Both the position numbers and the translations under genes were made by a program. A stretch of 64,000 nucleotides of DNA from Molanna angustata. Taxonomy: Eukaryota; Arthropoda; Insecta; Trichoptera; Molannidae. Under the pieces are notes generated by a model. That model was not told where the DNA came from. It worked only from the letters and a program-made list of their open reading frames with translations, and did no database searches. The stretch spans positions 2,227,567 to 2,291,566 of the forward strand of contig OY754980.1 of assembly GCA_963576475.1 (NCBI GenBank). The letters are read 5' to 3'. Shown here in pieces: positions 45,081 through 56,400 of the stretch (position 1 is its first letter; every line of letters starts with the position of its first letter).

Positions 45081-46152
45081 AAATATACGGTAAAAATATA
45101 TAAATCAATACTATCATATCCATCTTAAATTAATTTAATTGCATACTTGGGAAATTTTCGATTCAATGACTTATAAAAATTAAAATGGCAACAATTAAGG
45201 CAGGGAAAAAAAAATGAAAATGTAACCTGATAAACAGTGAACAAAATAAATAAAAGATCAAAAGTCTTTGACAACAATTTATATGTTATAAAAATTGATT
45301 TGTGGTTTACGAGGTGCGAGACAGCGACTGCTTGGAGACGAGGTGCATCGAGTGGTTATGTATTTACAAAACAAATATTCTGCATTTCACTTTAAAGTGC
45401 ATTTCATGGTTATGTTGGTGCGACTGTCAGTCAAATAAACTGAATAATGTTGCCATATTTCCTAATTATGTTCCTCTAATGTCATATTTAAAACTTAACA
45501 ATTAGGAATTTTAAAAGAACACAATTGAGTTTAATATGATCGAATGATACATGTCTTGTATTATTTTAACCAAAACAAACATGTTTTCTTAACGGTTTGT
45601 GCAGATTTATCAGAAATAACTTATACATATAACACAAAAGAAGAAAAAAATCCCTAAATGTAGGTAATATCCTGTTTTTGGCGTATAACAACACCTGATG
45701 CAATCATACCAATGTAACCAAGAAGTGCTCTTTTAAATGTAACACACTATATAAGTTTTTATTTTAAAGAGGTACTTGTTTATTAATGTTACTAAGCAGT
45801 TAAAGGCTGAGTACATTATTTATGGTGCTTTTATAAATCACATTTTATAATATTCAAGAAAATCATGTTAGCAATTATTTATATTGTAATACATTTACTA
45901 TTTTATACCTGTTTTTGTTTTATTATTATCACATTTGATGATTAATTAAATATAACTTAAAACAACCTATTCTAGGGCTGTTTAAGTGGGTTTCATAAGT
46001 TTCATTACCTTTCAGCATATTTGAGGCATTGTATTTTGTTATTTATATAATAGATTTTCAAAAAAGTAAGCAGTGGCCTTACTCTTTTGACACTTGATTC
46101 CAATCCCAATTTTGAATTTACACTAAGAATCTACCTTTATAATGGAGAATAA

Positions 46153-47262
46153 AGGCTAGTGCCCATACAGGCACAGTGGTCGGTGGTCGGAGCGCATCAA
46201 ATGGATTTGTTTGTGACAGTGAGTCCACAGAGGCACACTAATCGGATTGCCGACAAAACTGTCATTTAGATTTGGTGACAATTTTCTATGGAAAATGCAA
46301 ATAGGAAAAATTATTTTTTCGGCTTGGTAATGTTAATATTTTCAAGCATAGACTGGACTTTTTTTGGACACAGCAAAATAGTTACAACCAAATAATAATA
46401 AAATTCGACAGTGGATATAGGCACATCAGCCTTGGCTGCCTGCCTATAAATAAATAAATAATAATAATCGCAAAATCGGCTTGTACATGGTTTTATTCAA
46501 TGAAAATAAGAATGAATGTAAAAAATATATAGCCCATAACCTTTTCTAGGATACACCTATCTTAATGCCAAATTTCATCTAAAATCTTTCAGACGTTTTC
46601 ACGTTATTGAGTAACAAACATCGAAAAATTCGAATTTATAATATTATTGAAATATTTCCATTATCTAACTACGTAAAAATGATGAAAATCTGTCTGGGGG
46701 AACGGTTTTGAAACCAGTCATGATTTCAATAATATGGTTTATACAAAGTAATAAAATGTAGTTTATATAATAAAATAAAATGACAAATAAAATTTTCCAT
46801 AAAAAAGGCAATATGACATCACCATAGAAAATGCTTATACAGCAATGACAGATCAGGGGGGCAAGTCTGGTTCAATCGGCGAAATCAAAACCCTCATGAT
46901 TACCCATATCATGGATATAATTATTATATGGAGTTCTACAATATCTTTAGATGTCATAGAACTCCATACAATAATTATATCAATGATATAATTATTATAT
47001 GGAGTTCTACAATATCTTTAGATGTCATAGAACTCCATACAATAATTATATCAATGATATGGGTAATCAATAGGGTTTTGATTTCGCCGGTCGAACCAGA
47101 CTTGCCCCCCTAATCGGATTTTCGCCTCTCCTAGCATCGGTGTCGGCATTTTGAGGAACCGATGCGCGCGCTCATCCGATGCCGATCAGTGGACGCACTT
47201 GTATGAATTCGTATACAAAGAATACTAAAATCTGTCCACTGCGCCTGTATGAACACTAGCCT
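46153..47262. mobile_element. Non-autonomous TIR element with TAA duplication, 1.1 kb
   Basis: Ends AGGCTAGTGCCCATACAGGC and, inverted, CGCCTGTATGAACACTAGCCT; the TAA target duplication is at 46150-46152 and 47263-47265. Near both ends CAGTGG/CCACTG and a CGGTGTCGGCAT-type region give sub-terminal symmetry. The interior includes a second, self-contained palindrome (46855-47111). No transposase. The TAA duplication fits PIF/Harbinger. Confidence 0.75.
46855..47111. mobile_element. Palindrome with two copies of an inner 71-bp hairpin unit
   Basis: The outer arms AGGGGGGCAAGTCTGGTTC and GAACCAGACTTGCCCCCCT extend inward through GGCGAAATCAAAACCCT and its inverse. The centre holds a 71-bp unit twice (starting 46914 and 46985), each itself a palindrome (GGAGTTCTA ... 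TAGAACTCC). It is nested in the 46153-47262 element. Confidence 0.8.
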
Positions 47263-47441
47263 TAACACAGCAAGTAGAGAGATCTAAGCCAATTAGAATG
47301 TACGCTTATAATGTAGAACAGAGCGGCGGGTAGGTAGGTTTTAAGCGAAGATTGATATTAGAATTGAATGTTAAGACTAAGGCTAGTCTCTTGATGTGGG
47401 TATAAATTAAAAAAAAAAACAACTATAACATATTGAAGTTT

Positions 47442-50400
47442 TTAATATTTCACTTTTTTTCTAAATTTTTTACCGTTGGTTTCATTCTTATTTGATGATC
47501 TGTCATTCATATCTTGTACTTCTATGTCGTAAATAGCCGGTATTTGTTCAATCAGTTCCTCTTTGGAAACATTGAAATCTCTATCAGCCCAGTATTCTTT
47601 GAGACCGTTCATTACATTCCCAAATAATTTTCTTATCTTCACTCCGTTCTCTTGTAAAGTGGCTCCATTGATAGGAAATACGGGAACTTCCCACTTGTTG
47701 AACTGCTCAAGGAGATCCATCCGATTCTTGTACTTCAATAATTCTTCAATATACTCTCTGCATACTTTGGGTTTTAATTTTGTATGGAGAAGTAACTTTT
47801 GGTAAGGTCTAAAATAATAAAAAAAAAAACAAATTAAAATTAACTTTTTAAACAGATGTGTATACATCAAAATGAAGATAACATTGCATATGAATAATAA
47901 ATTAATAATCAGTATATTATGTCAAACATCATTTTATTTTTGCTTCTCGGGCAACTAACAGGTAGGTACTATGTCAAATATTAATTTAACATGCACCCAA
48001 TAACAAGCTGTCACATTCTGGAAATATAGACTGAAATCACTATTAAAACTGTGTCTCCACCGGGAATCAAACCCAGGATCAGATATATAACCAACTGGGC
48101 CTTTCTCTCTGGGATCAGATAATTATCATGTCTCCAAGAATATGGCAACTTGTTGAGTGAGTGCATGCTAAATTAAAATTTGATATAGTACTTGTTAGAA
48201 GCAAAATAAAATGAAAACACAGACATACGTGGAGTACAATAATTATGTCAAGAAAATAAACGGTTAACAGCATTGTATACTTGCTTCATCAGCCGTTTAT
48301 CGTTCAATTTTTCTAAGCAAATTATTGCAATGCGCGGAGCAGGGTAAGGGCCCGCTCACATTGGATACGAATTTGGTCGTACGTAAACGTACGATGCTGG
48401 TCGTACGAATCGAGTGCGCGCACTGGCTTGCTCACATTGGATACGAATTCGCATCGTACGTATACGTACGATACTGGTCGAGTGCGCGCACTAGATACGG
48501 CTTTCTCCGATTTTTTATACGAATTTGATCGTACGTCGACGTACGATGCTGGTCATACAATTTTATGTATTTAAGATTTGGTACACGGATAACAAACAAT
48601 ACACATAAACATAATATCAATCACAACAAAGCAACCGTGCATACAAAAATCACACAAGGCACAGCCTCTCTGTGGGTTAGACAATTTTTTTTTTTTTAGA
48701 TAAAAATGAATATGTCCTTGTTAAACAAGTACATATACATCTTCCTACGTTCCCTAAATTAAGAAAATAAATGCTTGTGCTATAGGTGAACGAAATCGGT
48801 TGAGGTAGGATTCGAACTCGCGACCGCTGGATTACTAGCCCAGCGCGCTAATCGCTCTGCCATCGACCCATCTAATTTTATTCCCATTTATTTATTTATT
48901 CATTTATTTAATATTTCTTCTCGGGCAACTAACAGATACTATGTCAAATATTTATTTAACACGCACCCAATAACAAGTTGCCACATTCTGGAGACTTACG
49001 ATATTAATCGTCTCACAGATCCAGACTGAAAACACAATTAAAAACTGTGCCTCCACCGGGAATCGAACCCGGGACCTTTGGATCAGCAGTCAGATACCCA
49101 ACCAACTGAGCAACGAAGGCCGACAATTGTAATATATATAGACAAAATTATCTTGTTTATAACATTTTATAATAACATATTCTCTTCACATAGCACAAAA
49201 CATCACAAAACCTTGGGGTAAGCAAATTATAAAAAACAGGTAACAACACATGAAGAGAAATTTAAAATAACAGTTTACAAAGATAAAAATACCAAGTCAT
49301 AAAAAAATATTTAGTTATTTGAATTCGGATCAAATTGCATAACGTAATCAGAAATCTCATAAACATTTGTGTCCAAAAACAAAATTTTCTGTATCCATTT
49401 ATGTGTAATCAAAGTACGAACGTAGCAAAATATCCCAGCAAGTTTGGATCGAATTCGTATGTCGGAACTATACACACGTCAACGTACGACTAACTCGCAC
49501 CCAGTGTGAGCACTCTCATAGTGCTCAAAGGAACGGGATTATTCGTGCGTTTTCGACGTTTTCGTACGTATTCGGATGACTGAATTTCGTACGTAAACGT
49601 ATCCAATGTGAGCATGTCCATGAGCGAACTCAGACGTCGTAACAATTCGTGCGTATACGTACGACCACAGTACGACTACGTACGATCACGTACGACCAAC
49701 TCGCATCCAGTGTGAGCACTCTCATAGTACATCAAGTATCGGGATCGTTCGTGCATTTACGTACGTTTACGCACGAGCGAAATTCGTACGAAAACGCATC
49801 CAATGTGAGCGAGGCCTTAGGCTATGTAGGCGGTTCAAATGCAAACTTTCAAGGTATTGTATGAGAATGTACATCCATAAAGATTACAATCGTGCACGCC
49901 TAAGTTAGTATATTTGAATCAAGGGTTATGTAAAATACTATGGTTTAGTTGATTTTACAATAAAAGTAAGAACATTGCGTTAAAACGTATCAGACCAGTG
50001 TGTAGATTTATAAAATACTACTAATTTAATAAAACATTCATATTTGTAAGTCTCATAAGTTTTTAGTTATGGATATTAAATTGGAGAAAACAGGTATTAT
50101 TAAAAATAATATTACTATAAATTACACAAATGAATGTGTAGACAAATAAAGAAAAAATAATATGTATTTTTGTTGAATTAAAGAGTACAATGTAATGAGC
50201 ATTCTAAAAGTACCTTGGAGCCAATACCGTCGCCTTAATACTCTAGGGTTACTCATGATACAATCATAATACGTTTTTATCTTGTCTTAATCTTAAAAAT
50301 GTATAAATCAGTACTCCACTATAATCTAATCTTAATCTATGTATATTCAATAATAAAAATTTATTAAGATCAAAGTTTAGTATGAAATTGTCATTAATTT

Positions 50401-53400
50401 TTGTATGAATTAACTCAATTGATTTATTCATTTTACTCTAAAAGATTTATAAAGTCTGAATCTAGTCTTAATAAACTTCATGAATAGCCTTGCTGAATAA
50501 TAATATTATTACTATTTTTTAGGAGTGGGTCCAAAACGCCCCTGCACCGCAACCATAGGTTGATCTATTGTGCCTCCCTTAGGGGGATGTCACTTCAACA
50601 GCAATCCGGTTTCTTGAATAAAGTCCCATATTTTGTGCAGATTGAAATGCCTCCCAGATCTTGGGGTCTTAGTATAAAGGCTCCCAGGTGTCTATATCTG
50701 GATTCCATTAGGGCTGGACACTCGCAGATCACATGAGAGGCTGTTTCTTCCTCTTGTTGACACTTTCTACAATTTGGTTCATCGGTGATCCCCATTATGT
50801 AATGGTATCTTTTTAGATGACAATGCCCAGTAAATAGACCAGTCATCTTTCTTAGTTGCTCTCTGCTGAGACTCAGCAGCTTTCTTGTCCTCTTTTTGGA
50901 GGGCCCTTCTATGAATTCTTTCGCCTGCCATTGTCCACAACTAGCTTCCCAGAACTCTCTGTGTTTGACTGTTATCCAGTCTTTGACCGATCTTTTGATC
51001 GTTGCTGCAGACAAGCCAACCGCTGGTTCAGGTCCTATGAAAGGCATCCCTGATCCTTTCTTTGCCAGCTTATCTGCTCTTAGACAGTCCCATACCAGTT
51101 TTGAAGTGACCTGGTATGATTCTAGCGCCTTAAGGGCTGCTTGGCTGTCTGATAAAATATAAATGTTCCTATTTCTATAGTACCTATTTATATTTTCACG
51201 TGCAAATTCAATAATTGCGTACATTTCTGCCTGGAATACAGTAGAGTATTGTCCAAGACTACATGAAAAATTAATCTTGGTTCCCCAACAATGCCCCCCC
51301 GCACCAGTGCCTGTGCTGGTCTTTGATCCATCTGTATACCAGATCAATCCCTGTTTCTTTGTTTTATATACCTTTTTCCCATCCCATTCTTCGTAATGTG
51401 GGGTAGCTGACTGTGAATGGTTTATGGTAGTGGTAACATTTTGTCCATGCTCATATATTATAATGAGTCCAGCTTATTGTCCCCACTGAAATTGGTATGG
51501 CCGTAGCCTACATGTTTATGGCTCCAAAGGCCATTACAAATTAATCTATATAATCCAAGCCTAGCCTCTGCCTCAATCACTATATGAAGGGGTGGAAGGC
51601 CAAGAAGGACCTCTAAAGCAGCTGTTGGCGCTGTTCTAATTGCTCCTGTAATTCCCATACACGCAAATCTCTGTAACCTACCTAGCTGGTTCTTACAGGA
51701 CATAAGTTTGGTTCTTGGCCACCATACCAGTGCAGCATAACTGATGACCGGTTTAATTATGGTGGAGTATACCCAGTGCAGGGTTTTGGGTTTAAGTCCC
51801 CATGATTTCCCAAAGGATCTTCTACATGCCCAGAAAACTCTGCTTGCTTTATTTGTTATATGATCAACGTGTTGTTTCCAGTTTAATCCCTTGTCGATTA
51901 TCACTCCAAGGTATTTAACCTAGTCACTGGGCGTGACCTGCTTTCCAAAAAGAGTTGGTGAAATAAACCCTTCTAGTTTCCTCTTTTTGGTGAAAGGTAC
52001 TAGGACTGCCTTATTAGGGTTAATTTTCAGTCCCACATCTTTGCACCATTCTTCAACTGCTTGGATAGCTGACTGAGTCACTTCCGTGACTGTCCTTGGG
52101 ATTTTTCCACTTACAATGATTGCGATATCATCTGCATAGCCTATGGCTTTAATCCCTTTTTTTTCTAGTTTGACCAGTAGTTCATCCACCACCAGGGTCC
52201 ACAGGAGTGGTGATAGCACCCCCCCCTGAGGACAACCCCTGTTAGTGGATGCCCTTACTGTCTCGCCGAATAGGGTTGCTGATACTATTCTATCCTTAAG
52301 CATCGAGTTGATCCATCTGTTTATGGTGTTTTCAATTCCATGCCTCTTAGCAGCCTTGGTAATCACCTCATGAGAGGTTTGGTCAAATGCTCCCTCTATG
52401 TCGATGAATGTCCCAAGTGCTAGCTCCTTAAGAAGCTCCCTGCTGAATAATAATAAATACTTCCTTGCACCCTGCGCAAGTGGCGATTTTGTTGCCGTAT
52501 GGCAATTTCTTCCAACTAACCAGTGTTTCTAGCCAAGAGAAGCAATATTTGCGTGAGAAATTGATTGAATATGAAAATGAGAAATGAATAGCTAAAATTT
52601 ATAGATTAGAGTTCTTTTGCCTGTCGAAGCATTGAAGGGCCCTCTAAAAAAAGGACAAGGAAGCTGCTAAATCTCAGGAGAGAACAATTGAGAACAATGA
52701 CTGGTTTATTCACTGGTCACTGTCATCTGAAAAGACACCATTACATAATGGGGATCGCTGATGAACCAAACTGTAGGAAGTGTCAACAAGAGGAAGAAAC
52801 AGCCTCACATGTGATCTGTGAGTGTCCAGCTCTAATGGAATCCAGACATAGATATCTGGGAGCCACTTTATACTAAGACCCAAAGACGTAGGAGGCATCT
52901 CAATCTGCAAAATATGGGACTTTATTCAAGAAACTGAACTGGTATTGAAATGACAACCTTAAAGGGAGGTGCTAATAGATCAAACATGGTCGCAGTGCAG
53001 GGGCGAAAGGTCCCACTCCTATCCAATAATAATATAGATTAGAGTAAAAGCTGACTTACAACAACGGTTTAGCATTTGGTTTATCTTCCCAATGTTCTAC
53101 AATAAAGAATGCCAAATCTCTTTCAAAACTAGACAGTTTAATTCTGTTGTGAAGATTGATGGCATCGTCTAAGTCATTAAACAACGAAGATAGAAGTGTT
53201 ATGGCGTGTAATTTGGTTGTTTGAGCTATTTTCCATACTCTCTCTAATTCCAATATATTTGGACTATCCGGAAGACCTGTAACAGATAAATAATGAAAAT
53301 TGAAAATCTTGAATTTTAATTAGGGTCTTACAAAAACTAAATAATTACTGATTTCATTCCTTTCACAGGGCGATCGTTTTGGCGGATAAGGCCCTCATTA

Positions 53401-56400
53401 ACTGACACATAGAAAAACAGTTTTTGTTTACAAATAATTAGGCACCTTTTACAACTTTTTTTACTTGTATTTTTTTATATTCTGCCTTAACCAAAATGCT
53501 AATTTAGAGTTGTAGATGCGTGGAATGATCTGCCACCGGAATTTGTTGCTGTACAAAGTGGAATTTGTTTAAAAATAAACTTGACAGACTGAACAAGTGA
53601 ATACTGTTGTGAGATCAGATATCTTTGATAATAAAAATAAATAAAATAATGATCGACAAAGTTTTTATTTTGCAGAATAAATGATGTCTATAATCAAAAG
53701 CAAACCACTTTTTGATTTTACATGAATTTTATTACGTGCGATAGGCCTATTTCGCCTTGTTAGGGCATTTACTAGCTTATAAATGCCCTAACAAGGCGAA
53801 ATAGGCCTATTGCATGTAATAAAATTCATGTAGAATCAAAAAGTGGTTTACTTTTAATTATAGACATAAATAAAATAGTTTACATTAAATAAAAAAATCG
53901 CCAGGTCAGTACCTAATCAGTTGAAATGACCAACCCATAAAAGAAAACATATCTTTGTTAAATCTTAATCATTAATTTGATTTTATAATACTCCAAGATA
54001 TCATGCTGCCAACATTGATAAAATAAAAACATTGAATTTGAATCCTCAATTTGACAATCGACCACACTTAGAGGGTAAATAAGTCCAGATGCCTACCGGC
54101 GTATTTTCCTATACCAACGTGTAACATTGTTTTGAGAATGTCTCCAGCAAAGTTAGCCTCCAATATCTTCTTTAGTTCCATCCATATTCGTTCACCGGAT
54201 ATTATTTCCAAACCGCCAACGTTTTGACTGATGGTTTCAAGTGTAGCTTCATCGTGATTATTTGGCTTCTCAGATATGCGACCGTAGAACCTAGACATGA
54301 AAAACAATCTATCAAAATTCACAAGGATGTTTAAAAATTGAACACTATTCTATCACAGATATAACATTTACTATGTACATATTGTGGGGTTAGTTATATC
54401 TAGTGTTTCTGGGAGGTTAAACTTGTTCACCCACTATTTAGTTTTTAAAATTATTAAAAAAATATTAATAAAAATATCTAAATGCATATTAAGAAATAAG
54501 AAAATATCAAATACAAACCCAGTGGCACATTTTTTGTAACTTTTTAAAAATAAATTCCTTCACATTCTGAATGTGTGTGAAAATTGTCAATCATATTAGT
54601 CTTAGGCTGAGTTTTTTGAACAAATATGTAAAAGTATATTTCCGTTTAGTCTTTTTCTATTTTCTTTTACATATCTATTTTTGTTTCTTTTTATTTGCTA
54701 ATTTATTATTATTATTGATCTCTTCATAGTTTGACAATCTGCAGACTACAGATATATATTGTCGGCCTTTGTGGCTCAGTTGGTTGGATATCTGACTGCT
54801 GATCCAAAGGTTTCGGGTTCGATTCCCGATGGAGACACAGTTTTTAACTGTGTCTTCAGTCTGGATCTGTGAGACAATTAATATCGCAAGTCTCCAGAAT
54901 GTGGTATATTTTTATTGGGTGCGTATTAAATAAATATTTGACTAGTACCTGTTAGTTGCCCGAGAAGCAATATTATATTATATTGTTGCGATATTCGTCT
55001 AAAACTTACCTAAAATATCTTAATATTCTTAGATAATCCTCCTTTATTCTAGTGTCTGGACTTCCAACAAATACAACTCTTCTTGCCATCAAATCCTCAT
55101 ATCCAAAGAAATAATCATACACGGAGCCGTCAAACCCTAAATATAAAACAAAAAAATAATAATAAATCTACTCAAGTTTACATATTAATATGTAGAGTTT
55201 AGAGGCATATTATAAACAAGTTTTAAAAAACAAGGTATTGTTTTACTATTTAATTTTAAACATATTACTACAAAGTATTGATTCATTTATTCAAGAAGAA
55301 ATCTTCTCCGGTTTTGGGTTTTATAAATAATTGATTTTTCTTAAATAATAACTTTTGAAACAAGGTTAGTAAAATTTTTATTCTCGCACACAAAAGTCAA
55401 GAAAAAAATACTTTGAAGTGTTCAGTTATATTATGATTCACTTTAATTAATCATAAAAGGTGAAAGGCGACATTTTTTCATAGAAGAAAGAATATTTGTT
55501 ACCTAAAAACATTGAATTAATAGTCAAGTCTCTTCTGTTTGCGTCTAGTTTCCAATCTGTTGTGAATTTGACATCGGCCCTACGTCCATCTGTTACAACG
55601 TCAATCCTGAGTGTCGTCACTTCAAAGTTTTCCTTGTCGTTTATTCGAGGAGTGATTGTGCCGTGTTTCTCTCCGTTCATGTTGATCAATCTAACTTCCT
55701 CAGCTGCAAACATGTCCTTCATCTCTTGGGGAGTGGCCGTCGTTGCAAAATCTACATCTTTTGGTGCTTTACCCATTAGAATATCTCTACAAATAATTAT
55801 TAAGATATACAAATACACACTTTTTATTATTTCGACACTGATGGTGTTTACTTTATAGTAGAATTCCATTTTTTTTTTAAATGAATGAATATGTCCTTGT
55901 AACAAGTACATATACACCCTCATATATTCCCTAAATAAGCCATATGCTTGTGCTATAGGTAAACGAAATCGGTTGTGGGAGGATTCGAATTCGCAATCAC
56001 TGGATTACTAACCCAGCGCACTAACCACTCTGCCACCACCATCTTTTAAAACAAAAACACACTTTTTATTTTATAAATTAACATACATTCATTCATACCA
56101 TCACAGCATATCCCACACACATGTGAGGTAACCAGTAATAGGTGTGCATTACCTTATAAAAGGAAACAAGACACAGAAAGGCACAACATTCAGAATGTGT
56201 GGTGAACCTCATTGATGAACTATGTGAGATGTTATTTTTGGCATTTGTATTTTCAATTAAATTAGCACAAATAGATACACTAAATAATAATAGATACTCA
56301 CATAACTGGAGATGAATATTAGTGTTTGTACAATCGGTGCATGCAACTTCTATATGAAGTAAATGTTTTTCAATTTAATTTACGCAGAGTACGAAAGTAA

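Larger units (their letters stand above)
43547..47441. other. Spacer between the convergent ANCHR-like and TRNT1 genes
   Basis: 3.9 kb holding a TIR MITE (43984-44341), an AT-rich hairpin (45019-45080) and a 1.1-kb palindromic element (46153-47262). The 3' ends of both genes face it. AATAAA-like words are frequent in the AT-rich sequence, so no polyadenylation site can be singled out. Short open frames (for example 44668-44955 and 45302-45505) have no recognisable product. Confidence 0.65.
48345..49819. mobile_element. CGTACG-rich TIR element, 1.5 kb, with SINEs inserted
   Basis: The left end TAAGGGCCCGCTCACATTGG and the right end, whose inverse reads TAAGGCCTCGCTCACATTGG, are terminal inverted repeats of about 24 bp. 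Sub-terminal DNA is packed with ACGTACG/CGTACGT words on both sides, and extra internal copies of the CACATTGGATACGAAT end occur (48430, 49607 inverted). Two SINEs (48684-48873, 48917-49122) lie inside. No ORF with recognisable function. It is in the TRNT1 last intron. Confidence 0.75.

Noticed and set aside
44668..45505. Small ORFs in the spacer (95 and 67 aa)
   Set aside because: AT-rich chance frames with no motif, splice support or repeat family.
48780..49122. tRNA genes (good A and B boxes)
   Set aside because: Each tRNA-like head continues into a SINE body and tail repeated elsewhere in the window, and the cloverleaf is degraded; also applies to 23400-23494, 54763-54840 and 55960-56044.
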